The notes under the pieces were generated by a model. The model had not been told where the DNA came from. It did no database searches and was given only the letters and a program-made list of their open reading frames with translations. Below are positions 1-11,500 of a stretch of DNA of 64,000 nucleotides, piece after piece. The DNA is taken from the NCBI GenBank assembly GCA_958450365.1, contig CAUEEP010000428.1, positions 247,814 through 311,813 on the forward strand. Direction: 5' to 3'. Source of the DNA: Mesorhabditis belari (lineage: Eukaryota; Nematoda; Chromadorea; Rhabditida; Rhabditidae). How positions within the stretch are numbered: position 1 is the stretch's first letter; every line of letters starts with the position of its first letter. Both the position numbers and the translations under genes were made by a program.

Positions 1-1098
1 ACCATTCAAGAAATTTCGAGGGTGAAATGCGAGTGACCAAAAATGGAATCGAGTCACTTTAGGGACAAGTTTAGTGTCGTCAAAATAGAGTTAGCTTCCC
101 AAAATTGAAGATTTGACCAAAAAAGGGCACTCTTCGAAAACCCCACATTCACAAGAATTCGGTTTTGACTATATAGTGGAAAATGACCGCCCTAAATAGC
201 AGTCAAAATAATTAAGAGTTGGGATCATTTCATGGGAAAACTGCGAGACTTTGAACTAAAATTTATTCCTTTAGATTACTGTATTTGGAACTAGAAACTT
301 GAAATTCTTTAGTGCTTTTCCTTGAATGAATCCCTTAGAAGTTCAAAGAGTTTTGAAATGATATCAAGAGTCTTATCAGGGTCTTAGCAGGGTCTTATCA
401 AGAGTCTTATCAGGGTCTTATCAAGAGTCTTATCAGGGTCTTATCAGATCGACAAAAGTTCTTTCATCTTTAACAACATTAACAACGATGTTCTATAGGT
501 AAAAAATGCTTAATTTTCTAAAAACAATGGTTTTACAGTATACTTGCTACTAAAAGGTTGGCAAAAAAGAAAGATTCAACAAAAATACTCCATCATTTCT
601 TATTACAATGACAACTTTTACCTTTAGTTGCTTTTTATGCTCAACTTATTAATATCCGTTTTGGCATTCCGATCACAACTTCGAGGGGAAATTATCTTGG
701 TGTCGCCACGTATCGCTTTTCCTTTCTAGAAGAATTTTTTGTCTTTTAGCTTATTTTGCTACTGGAAACTCACCAACCCGAAATGGGCATTCTATAAATA
801 TTTAAAGTAAGTCAATAAATGAATCCGTCAATAGAATGTGTTACAGTTTTAGAGAAAGTACAAATATATTTATTGATATTCGAAAAATGCTGTCCTTTAA
901 TTTGAAAAGATTCCAATTTCAGAAAGATCAATGCCTCCAATGACGAGGAAACACCAAATACCAGAGATAAAGCACAAACGAATGTTTGAACGAATCTTTT
1001 TCAAATAAACATTATCAACAACAAATGTTTTCAATATTTACAAACAAATCTGGTTCTTTTCTGTTAGAAATCCGCAAAAATCAACCCCCGATCAATTC
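1..1098. other. AT-rich region without a supported gene
   Basis: I see no exon with coding character on either strand. It holds only the short tandem repeat near 361-449 and low-complexity AT-rich DNA up to the left end of the maT transposon. Confidence 0.5.
361..449. repeat. 23-bp tandem repeat, about 3.5 copies
   Basis: The unit alternates AGAGTCTTATC with AGGGTCTTATC. Copies are nearly identical, so the array is young. Confidence 0.8.
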
Positions 1099-2443
1099 CC
1101 TGACCAAGAATGACCAAGAATGACCGCAACAACGTCGTATTATGTTATGAGACCCATTTCACTTTTTGCTTACTTGTTTTTATGGTTTTTCTGTTTTTTC
1201 TGTTTTTGTGTATTTTTCTTATTTTATGGTATGATTACTAACTTTCAATATTCAATTTCAATTAGTGTGTTTGTTTTCAGGAATGGTGAAAGCGTCTCCA
1301 CATCGACCATCGATCCTTGAGCTCAAGCGGCAGCGTGTTCAGGCGGCTGTTCAGGCGAGCAAGATCTCAAAGCGCCTGAATGTCCCCAGAAGCCTCGTTT
1401 CTCGAACCATTCAACGTTATGAAACTCTGGGCACAGTTTCTGATCGATCCAGGGATCTGATCGCTCTGGAAGAGGTGCAAAGCGAAAAGCGGTTACTCCG
1501 GCTAATTTCAAGAAAGTGCGCGATGGTCTAAGATTAAAACCTAACCAATTGGCTCGAGGAAGGGCACAGAAAATGGGTCTGAAGAGAAGCTCCGTCAAGA
1601 CAATCATCAAGAAAAAGCTGAAAATGAAGCCGTACAAGAAGAACAAGTCTCAATTACCATCAGCTGCTGCGAAGGGCAAACGAAAAGACCGATGTGCCCA
1701 ACTTTGCAACGGTTCAACGGAATCGATCACCACAACATCCTGTTCACCGATCAAAAGATATTTACCATTGAGGGAATTCGCAACAAGCAAAATGATCGAG
1801 TTTGGGCAAAATCTCAGCCAAACGTCACTGTATCGCGCAGTTCTCATCCTGCATCGGTGATGGTTTTTGCCGGAATAACCGCCAATGGAAAGACCCCGTT
1901 GATCTTTGTTCTTCAAGGTGTGAAAGTAAATACGGTCAATTATTTGGACTTGCTAAAGAAGGAGGTTGGTCCGTGGGCTCAACGCCACTTCAAAAATCGA
2001 ATTTGGACTTATCAACAAGATGGTGCGCCGGCTCACAAGGCAAAGAAAGTGCAAGAGTTTTGTTCAAAGACCTTCCCGGACTTCATCTCGTTTTCTGAGT
2101 GGCCACCCAGCTCACCCGATCTTAACCCATTGGATTACTCAGTCTGGAGTGTCCTTGAAATGTGCAAAACCACAAAATATCGAAAGTTTGAAGAAAGCGC
2201 TCATCAAAGCATGGAATACCCTTGATGATGCTTATTTGCTCGCCACGATCAACGCGTTTTCCAAACGTTTCCAGATCTGAATGCCGATGAAGGCAAATTT
2301 GAATTTAATTGTTAATTTGTTAATGTTATATGTTGAGGAAAGATATTTAAGTTAACTTTTCGAGATGGGTTTCTTTGGTTAATGGTTAATTTGGTTAAAA
2401 GCCAGGCATTTTGTGTGTTGTGGTAATTCTTGGTCACCTTGTA
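1099..2443 (+). mobile_element. maT-type (DD37D) Tc1/mariner transposon, decayed
   Basis: A Tc1/mariner element whose transposase is broken into at least four reading frames. An N-terminal helix-turn-helix part starts at ATG 1283 (SKISKRLNVPRSLVSRTIQR). A basic middle part follows at about 1480-1690. The catalytic part at 1690-2165 has the first Asp in LFTDQKIF, the second in YQQDGAPAH and the third in SPDLNPLDYSVW. There are 37 residues between the second and third Asp, which is the maT/DD37D signature and not mariner DD34D or Tc1 DD34E. The C-terminus is shifted again at 2165-2280. The right end (CTTGGTCACCTTG then TA at 2442) is matched on the left by GACCAAGAATGACCGCAAC. Frameshifts mean it cannot make an intact transposase. 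Confidence 0.85.
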
Positions 2444-2529
2444 CATCCGCAAAATTTGCATTCCACCATTTAAAACGATGTATAACGAAAAAGTCTCACA
2501 AATCTTACTACAACAATTCCTAAATATAT

Positions 2530-4923
2530 TCAATTTTGAATCTGTGCCCTTTTTTCGCAAACAGTAATTCGTTGTGCTTGATCACAAGGGACATCATTCC
2601 ATCGAGAAATATAATCATTGCTCAAATCTTCCAAACCGATTATTGGATCACTGTACATCTGAAATTGAATTCTTAGAGTCAGATTCGTAAAAACAAGACA
2701 GATTTTAAGACTATTATCAAGCAACTAACCGCTATGCACGCCTCAACTCCCCAACGATTATTCGGCTCATTCTCCGCCCATCGATGATAGGAAAATTGAC
2801 TTCCATCATCCCAAACAAAGTAGGTTCTCTGGAAATGGAATAGTTTTTGAAAAGTGGTATGTTATCTACAGGGTGCGTCATAATTATTGCAACAAGAGTT
2901 CAAAGACCGTTTTCCAAACAGGAAAACGGGCGTGTCATGGGCGTGTAAAGCCAATAAAAATCAAAATTGGACCTTCATGCAAGATGGAGCTCCCGCTCAC
3001 ACGAAGAAGACGGTTCAGGACTGGTGTGTGGCCAACTTTCCCTCAGTGATCACCAAGGATGAATGGCCTCCAAACTCACCGGATCTCAATGTGATGGACT
3101 TTTCCATTTGGGCAATCTTAGAGGCTAATGTCTGCTCTCGAAAACACACAAGTTTGGATTCTTTGAAGAAGTCTTTGACCAAAGGATGGAAGGCGACTCC
3201 TCAAGATGACATTCGGGCCGCAGTGGAGGCATATCCGAACCGATTAAGGGCTGTTATCAAGGCAAAAGGCGGTCATATCGAATGATCTCTTGTTTCCTTA
3301 TTTGTTACTGTTAAATAAAGCTATTTCTGTTTAAAAATCTTCTTCCAGTGAAACTTCTTGGTGTGCAATGCCTTGAGTATCTTGTTGCAATAATTATGAC
3401 GCACCCTGTATATAAAGTCAAGCAGTTAAGACAGCAGACAAGCTTTTTTTCACCTTTTTCCTTGCTCCAAGCAGCACGTTTCCCGATTTGAGATCATTCG
3501 GCAATCCGGAACTTGTGAACTCTAAAAGAGCTCTTCTTTTTGAACTTAGTACCCCATTCTACTAATAATAATAATAATCTAGATAATCCAAATTCAATAA
3601 TTAACCTCTAATAATCGAATTCTTCTGCTGATTATCAATCTTAACAATGTGTGCTCCCATTCGAGCGCATCTCCGCAACGCATCATCATAAGCGACGTTG
3701 TAGATTTTCTAGAAAAGAACTTAAATAACAACAATCACAACAACTTTTTGGAAAAGTATCTGGGAGATTTCTGATTTATTTCAATAGTGGCAAGTGTTAT
3801 ACAGAGAATTGTGGCCAAATGACAGATTCGCCGGAGAGATGTCGACTAGCGCTCATTCAAGCGCTTGTTAAATGAGTTGTATAAGTCCAATCGCGATGTT
3901 TTTGGTAGGTAAATGTTGCCGAGAATTAGGCCTACAATTCTCTGTATAACACTTGACACTATTGAAATAAATTAGACATTTCCCAGATACTTTTCCAAAA
4001 AGTTGTTGCGGTAATTCTTGGTCACCTTGTACTTTAGAAGCTAATCGATAATATAATATTCTAGATAATATAATATTCTAGATAATATAATATTCTATAA
4101 TATTAATATTTATTAATATAATATTCTTCTAGTTAACCAGATTTTACACCTTATAACACATTTGATGTTTCATATCGTAGTGCCAACTCTTTGCACAAGA
4201 TTCAGCTATCCTTTCGGCACTAATCACTTGTCTGAAAATTGATTTTATTAAGAAATTCAATTGTAAAACTATAGTAAAACTATTTCAGCAAATATCCTAG
4301 TTTTTGCTAACTTACAAAGCCTCCAGACTTCGACTCTCACTATAAGTTTCAAGATGAACGGATTTCTCCACCTCGGATTGTTCCGAGGGCAACTCGGATC
4401 GTTCGAGTTGAATTCTAAAGGAATTCTTGTTAAATTTTAAGCCAAGAATTTAGCTATATGTTAAAAAAAATAGCACATTGAGTATCCGGATATGGTGGCA
4501 GCTCCGAGAGCAAGTACAAGAATGAATCCAACAATGAGATGAATTGCTTTTCGGTCAGATTGACTAAAAGATTGACTTTAGATTGATTTTAGATTGGCTT
4601 GATTGACTAGAATGACTTTAGGTTGGCTTTGGATTGACTCTAGATTGACTAGAATGACTTTAGATTGGCTTGATTGACTAGAATGACTTCAGGTTGGCTT
4701 TGGATTGACTCTAGATTGACTAGAATGACTTTAGATTGGCTTGATTGACTAGAATGACTTCAGGTTGGCTTTGGATTGACTCTAGATTGACTAGAATGAC
4801 TTTAGATTGGCTTGATTGACTAGAATGACTTCAGGTTGGCTTTGGATTGACTCTAGATTGACTAGAATGACTTTAGATTGACTTTAGATTGAATAAAAGT
4901 TGATTGCAATCAAAATCATCCAT
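2530..4923 (-). CDS. type II membrane C-type lectin-domain protein
   Basis: Eight exons on the minus strand: 4883-4923, 4477-4563, 4316-4414, 4150-4231, 3606-3708, 3454-3521, 2730-2828 and 2530-2658. They sum to 708 nt and all phases close, giving 235 residues plus a stop. A short cytoplasmic start (MDDFDCNQLLFNL) leads into one hydrophobic helix (HLIVGFILVLALGAATISGY), a stalk, and a complete C-type lectin fold. The fold shows ALRRCARMGAHIVKI, the WIGAR-like VLLGARK, VWDDGSQFSYHRWAENEPNN, and a C-terminal RWNDVPC...RITVCEK with the expected cysteines. ENEPNN with WND resembles calcium-binding lectins, though the usual EPN/WND ligand set is only partly kept, so sugar binding is an inference. 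Introns carry a 71-bp minisatellite, a foldback and a deleted maT element. The weakest splice call is the donor GTGCT after the membrane exon. Confidence 0.85.
2869..3408 (+). mobile_element. internally deleted maT element, 540 bp, inside a lectin-gene intron
   Basis: Perfect 28-bp terminal inverted repeats (2869-2896 and 3381-3408) start with CAGGGTGCGTCATAATTATT and are flanked by TA at 2867-2868 and 3409-3410. Only the C-terminal third of a DD37D transposase remains (2887-3285): MQDGAPAHTKKT, then SPDLNVMDFSIWAILE with 37 residues between the two Asp, ending KAKGGHIE. The catalytic first Asp and the DNA-binding domain are missing, so it is non-autonomous. It lies wholly within the intron between lectin exons 3454-3521 and 2730-2828. 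Confidence 0.93.
3739..4029. mobile_element. foldback MITE with 74-bp arms, related to the maT ends
   Basis: Arms 3739-3812 and 3934-4007 are inverted copies (CAACTTTTTGGAAAAGTATC against its complement). The right arm runs into GCGGTAATTCTTGGTCACC, the same terminus as the maT element ending at 2441, so it is probably a non-autonomous relative. It sits inside the lectin intron between exons 4150-4231 and 3606-3708. Confidence 0.85.
4060..4130. repeat. AT-rich tandem GATAATATAATATTCTA array
   Basis: A short array of near-identical AT-only units inside the same lectin intron, just past the foldback element. Confidence 0.6.
4564..4882. repeat. 71-bp minisatellite that fills intron 1 of the lectin gene
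   Basis: Copies of AGGTTGGCTTTGGATTGACT recur at 4620, 4691, 4762 and 4833, an exact 71-bp period. The array starts at the 3' splice site of exon 2 and stops at the 5' splice site of exon 1, so it makes up the whole intron. Each unit repeats short splice-like strings (CTAG before TCAATCT, AAAGTCAAT on the coding strand). Confidence 0.9.
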
Positions 4924-5570
4924 GGAAATCTAAAAAATCAATCTATTTCTTAAATTTATAAACTAAAATTTACATTATCCACTAAAAGCTTTTTAAACGA
5001 ACCATTCCAGATCTGGATCAGATTTGAGTCGCTGAGAATAGATTGGTTCTTCAAAATCGTTCATAAATAACCGTTTGAAAATGAGAAAAACTTTCAATTC
5101 TCTTAAAGATCTTCTATTTTCTAGTTTAAGAAGAATAACTTCTAAAGATTGCCCATTTTATAACCATTCTTTTTAATTCCCTGAATATCTATTCCTGGTA
5201 TTATGTTTATCTTTAAGAAAACTTTTCCCTTGATTTCTCCTTTCTTATCATTTCACGATTCTCTTTTTAAGAAACCCAATCATTACAGGAAAATGAGAGA
5301 TTTTAAGATCAAATGAAAATCGAAATCATTCTTTTTGACGTCAATTCCTGGTGCTAGGTGGAAAGGGTGTGCAAATCCGTGAACTTTTGAAGACGTGAAA
5401 CTTGCTTGAAAGTCAAAAGCTTGTCATAATACACATTTTTTTCATTTTCGGCGCCGACTCATTCTCCCCAACTCAATAGATTATTAGATTTATTTTTGAA
5501 ATGAGAAAAAAAATCAGATCACTCTTGAGATTCAACAATAATCAAAGAGAAACAAAATGTTTAATGGTTA
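4924..5570. other. intergenic stretch between the lectin start and the next gene's stop
   Basis: About 650 bp of AT-rich DNA with no coding exon that I can support. Both neighbours run leftward, so it should hold the lectin promoter. I see no recognisable regulatory motif. Confidence 0.5.
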
Positions 5571-8500
5571 TCAGAAATGAATTGGACCATTGTCTTCATT
5601 ATCGTCATCGAATTCTCTAAAATAATTCAGAATTTAAAGCACCGATAGCTATCCCACTTTGCTTGAAACAATCCATGCATATCAGGTGTTTGTGAAAGGC
5701 TAGAGATACTCGGTGAAGTACTAACTGAATATAATAATTCAATGAAATCTAGTTTATATATAAACCTTGAGCAATGCTTGATTGGGAATAGCTTGCCGGG
5801 AATTCACCTACAACTTTTTTTGGTTTTGAGAGTCATTAACACTCACTGGAAGTGGTTCTCGAACGATTTCTGGTGTTTGATCGTGAAAGACGACCTTCTT
5901 GCAAATCATCCTGACGTTCTTAAATCATTTGTTTAAATCCTTTTCCATACCTGGTTTTCTTGATGTCTTAACATAAATGCATCAGCGAATTGTGGAAATG
6001 ACAAATGATTTGAATCGAGATCTTTCAACGCTTTCACCTCCAAATAAATGTCATCAACCAACTGGAAGATTTAAATAAATTGAATTTAGATTAAAATTGG
6101 AATTGATTGATTGATTGAATTGATTTCATCAAACTCACATCCATCCACGGGAGTCGACTTGAACCCGGTTTCTCTGGATCATTCCATTCACTCGCAGGAC
6201 GGGATTCGACAATGGAATTTGAGAGAGTTTCTAAACATTATTTAGTTTCCAAGATTTATTTTTAAACTAACAGAAAACTATTAGGCTATCAAGAAAGTCT
6301 TTTCGTTCATTTTCCTTGCCGGGAATTCACCTACAACCGGGAGTTCACCAAAAATAACAAATTCACCAATTAACCTATAGTTTCCTCTAAATAAAAAGTG
6401 TTTACTGTTGAATTTCCAATCTTTTTAAGTCAATTTGGGTTTTAATTCTTGCTGGTTTTAAAGGGAATGAAAAGGATTTCTGGACAGGATTTCTGGACAG
6501 AATTTCTGGACATAATTCTAACCACAATCCGATTCGGTTGTCGAATTGTAGAGTGCAGGCGTGGATGATGGCTGAGTAATTGGTGATTCTGATTTGGCTT
6601 CCTGATTTCGTCGTTTACATGGGATTTCTTCGTCTTCGGTTTCACTGAAGTTGAAGTTCTTTTAATGCTCAATTTCTTTTCTTTTCTTACCCTTCTTGTA
6701 GTTCATCTCCTGAATGATCTCTTGAAATATCGATTCTCATAAATGACCTCGAGAGATCATATTCTTTTTGTGGTTTCACGTCACAAATGCGATGACGATT
6801 GAACATTCTGAAAAAAGGGTGAAAAAAACATAGAAAAGAATCAGTTTCAGTCAGCTTGTGCTATAGGGTTTAGTAAAAAGTTGGATGGAAACTTTTTGAT
6901 CACTCAGATTACAGTAGACTTTTGATTATCTTAGAGATTACAGTAGACTTTTGATTATCTTAGAGATTACAGTAGACTTTTGATCATCCTAGAGATTACA
7001 GTAGACTAAATTCTTTTAATTAAACCTTCTTTTTACACACCGAGTCTTTCCAAATAACGGATTCACTTCATTTCTTCGAAGAATTACTTGAGGTCTGGAT
7101 TTGAAGAGCCAATTTTTGCCTAAAGATTAGAAACATTTAAAAGCATGATTTGAAAAGGATTAAAAGTGTTTTGGTAACAAAAAAAGTTCTAATTTATTTT
7201 GTTTTACTGTCTAGAATGTATAGAAAGCGATGGTTTACGCAAGCGCACAAAGAATCAAAGCTAACATTGAGTACTTACAATCATCTTCCTTCTCCGCATC
7301 TTCTAGATAGATGAAATGTGGGGCAAAAGCGTCTTTTCCTTGTTTGAGATTCTCAGTCTGAAGTCTAGCCATTGGCTGAATGAGTTATTCCATTACCTGA
7401 ATGATATGACAATATCCACCAAGATTTCCTTCATTCAAATAAACTCGAAGTCCTTTTATTTCTTCATCTTTTTTATTATTTAGCATTTTCTTTGTGTTCT
7501 TTATCACCGAAATGCTCACTGATCCGAATTGGATTTCTCTGGAAAAGTCAGCTCTTTGTTTTTTCTTTCAAATCACGAACTTTTCCCCTTCCATTTCCGT
7601 GTAAATGATGAGGATTTGATCGGATTGTGAATCGTCAAAACAAAGAATGATCGATGGTGGATGAGTGTTTGGAAATCGATTACCGTAATATCTGTAGATT
7701 AAGTGATATAACTTACTTAATATTGGGTTGGTGAATTGAAAACTGCGGGCTATTGTCATATGTGACAGTTTGAGCACTTTCTTCAAAAGAAACCCATTTT
7801 GGTGTCAATGGAAAAGTTGTAGAGAATCAAAAATCAAGCTTATATCCAAATTTTCAGAACGATTCAAAAACTGGTTTTCAAGAAATGCCAAATTTATGAA
7901 TTTTCACAAAGCTTGCATTTTAAGCGAAACTACTAAGTGTATCTTTTTGAATATTTGGCTATAAGCCTAATTTTTGATTCTCTACAACTTTTCTATTGAC
8001 ACCAAAATGGGTTTCTTTTGAAGAAAGTGCTCAAACTGGGACATCTCCAGTCCTCCATTTTTAAGTCTCACACTTGTCTCACTTGTCTCGATTCCTCAAC
8101 CCCGAAAACCTCGGGTTCAATTTTTCTTTTCAAAAATTTGAAGTTTTTGAACTTTAAAATGCAACAAAGAAGATTGCCTGGTTGTTCTCTGCGCGCAAGC
8201 ACAATCGCGCTCGTTCTAGCATCCTATGTTTCCACATATAGTTCCCTTTTCCCTGAAATCGGAAGCGTCCATTTTGGGTCATCCGGTAACCAATCCGTTG
8301 TCTGCCCCATGTGGTCACCGCTTCCCAAAACTAACTTCGGCTGTAGAATTGGCAAACCCAATTCCGGCTCATTTTGACCACTATGGCGAGTTCTTCGTCG
8401 GTCGAGATGGGATCCCAAGTGCCTGTAAAAGGGTGCTGAAGGGAGCCGCTGTGAATTTTGGATTCATCCCAAGGATTTCGGTCCGCAGGGGCAGCAAGAA

Positions 8501-11500
8501 ACTCATGAAACAAATCGGGTAAACGGCTCAAGAAGTGGAGAATACCAGAGATGATGTGGAGGGAGATTTAACGACAAGTACAAAGACTACAAGAAAGCCT
8601 TAACTACGTTAAACTAAACTGAAAATTAAACAAGATTGGAGCGTACTGTAGCTCAAGTCTATTTAATTTCGAATCTTGTAGTCTCTTTGAAGATTTTCGT
8701 TAAAATTCAACCAACAACCAACCAACAGTTCTCCAAAACTTGCATTTTAAGGGAAACTACTAAGTGTATCTTTTTGAAAATTTGGCTATAAGCCTAATTT
8801 TTGATTCTCTACAACTTTTTCATTGACACCAAAATGGGTTTCTTTTGAAGAAAGTGCTCAAACTGGGACATCCCCAGTCCTCCATTTTTGAGTCTCACAC
8901 TTGTCTCACACACAAACCAAAATCCTACAACGAAAGAGGAATCCGCAAATTGCCTTTAAAATGGGCCGTTAATGCCGTTAATGACGACCGTTAATGCAAT
9001 CAAATACAGTGAACAGTTGGGAAAGGTGAATGAATCCCTGAAGAAGAATAGGCCTCCAAGTCAAAGTTCTCATCCACGACAACGCGCGCCTTCATGTTGC
9101 AAAACTGAGTCGCTTTAAAATAAATAACCTTGTTTGGGAACTTTTGGTGCATTCCCCATACAGTCCGAATCTCGCCCCTTTTGATTACTATTTATTCCGG
9201 ATCATGAGCTTGCGGGAGAACACTTCGATTCGGAAGAAACAGTCAAAAATTGGCTTTGAAAGTTTTTCGATTCAAAACCAAAATCCTACTACGAAAGAGG
9301 AATCCGCAAATTGCCTGTAAAATGGGCAGAAGTCGTCAATAATAATGGAAATTATTTGGAATGAATTTATGGTTTTATGTTCAATAAATTTTAGTTCAAA
9401 GCGCCGCAGTTTTGACCAACTTAATATTTTGCTCATCAATTAGTCAAATTTTACCTATAATCTCTAGCAATTTTCTCACATCGTCTCTTTGAACGAAGAG
9501 TGATGAATCTAAAATAAATAAACTTGTCTAAGATTCAGCTCTTCGTTTTCTACTTTACACGAACTTTTCATTGAACATTGCCACTGTTGATTTCCCCACC
9601 GCTGCCTCTTTAACTCCAAGTTCAAAATTTTGGTCTTCGATTGCTCTTCCCGCATCCAATAACCACTGAAATTTTGAAAATTTACCTCATTACAGTAACA
9701 AGATACCTTGAACAAAGTTGGAGCCGGTTTAGAAAGGTAGATGAATTTTCCAAATGATCCATCTGCATTTACAATCATGAAATCATTGCCAACAGCCTGA
9801 AATCATTCCCAAGACTCAAAGTCTCTAAGATTCAATTTACATATCGTGATCCATTCAAATCCTCCTTTTCCACCATCACAATGTTTTCGGCGTTCGGTGC
9901 GAGTGGATCCATTAGTTTATCTTGCATCGCCAATGCCCAAACGCTCTGTTTTTTGCGCTCTACAAAAAGATCAAGTCAGATCAAAAATATCAGGGTGCGG
10001 CAAAAGTTTTGAGCCGCTACGAAAAGCCATACGAAAACATTACAGAAAACCCGTTTGGGCTATTTTGGAAGACAAGTTCTCGATGAAGACGTATCAAACG
10101 CTTTAATCTTTAATCTTTAAGCAATGAATGCTTTAAAAGCTTCTCTGAAACGAGCCTGGGATTAAATAACTGTTCAAGAGTGCGCCACCATTGTAAGGAA
10201 CTTCCCAAAGCGTTTAAAGAGGTGTATCGAAGCGGATGGTGGAAATTTCGAGCATTTGTTATAAGTTATTTGTTGTTATGATTTGAATAAAGGATTTGTT
10301 TTTAATTTTTGACTTTTTAAAGCTAGTTTCTAAAAATCTTTGACTATCTTAAGAAGCGGCTCCAAACTTTTGCCGCATCCTGTAATCAGAATGCGTCCTT
10401 TTGCCGTATCCTGTAATCAGGATGTGTCCTTTTGCCGCATCCTATAATCAGGATGCGTCCTTTTGCCGCATCGTATAATCAAGATGTGTCCTTTTGCCGC
10501 ATCCTGTAATCAGGATGCGTCCTTTTGCCGCATCCTATTTGAGTCTCGATCCTCGATATCTTATCGATCATCTCGACTTTCCCCTTACCGAATTGCTTTG
10601 TGACAACTTGATCGAAGAGATCCTTCTCCAATTGTATCGCCGACTAAAATTAAGAGCTTATTGGAATTAAAATTTAAAATCATTTAGATCTTCACCTTTT
10701 CCCAGTCTTCTTTCGGCCCAAATGCGATTCGACAAACTTTTTGAAAAAGAATCAATCGACGGAGATGACTGATCTCTTTCAAATCACAGCTTCGGCACCA
10801 TTTCGAGTTCTGAAAGTGCGTGGAAAGGCTTTATTTTTAGCTATTCTCACATACCAATGATGGAACAATTCCACCCAACCATTGCAATGCTGCCCTCAAT
10901 GGGATTTTTGCCTCATTGTAAGTTTCCGGTAGATTCATCCATGAATTTGGCATCTCTTCCTTCGATTTTCTCTTTTTTCCTTTCACTTTTGGTTTTTCTT
11001 TTTCTTCTTTCCCAGGCTAAATTTAACAATTGAAAGTTTAAAAATTCAAAATTTAAAACTCAAAGATTACCTTGTACTTTCCTGGAGTGAGAAAATCATT
11101 ATAAGCTTTCCATGCAACATCATGATAATGATCAAAGAGTTGCTTACAAGCATTCTTTTGTAAAACGAATGGAAGCGATTCAATCTTCATCTCATAAAAA
11201 CTAATTTCCGCGGATGATCTTCTAAAAGTTTCTTTTGTGAGTTTCTTTTTCTTCTAAAAGTTTCTTTTCTTCTAAAAGATTCTTTCTTTCTTTTCTTCTC
11301 TCTTCTTTTCTTTTTTTCTCAATTCGATACCCATATTGCTCATTTTGTTGAAATAAATGAAAGCATTGTGGCGGATAATTTGGAGTGGATCCGATTTGGA
11401 AAGTGCCACGACTCGTTGAGAACATCACATTGGCTCTGATCACGAAATGACGATTACGGCCTAATGGCTTTTGTTCACCACGGTAATGAATTTCCTGAAT

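Noticed and set aside
10383..10533. CRISPR-like array (31-bp repeats)
   Set aside because: Units are contiguous with no spacers, in a eukaryotic intron next to a matching transposon end.
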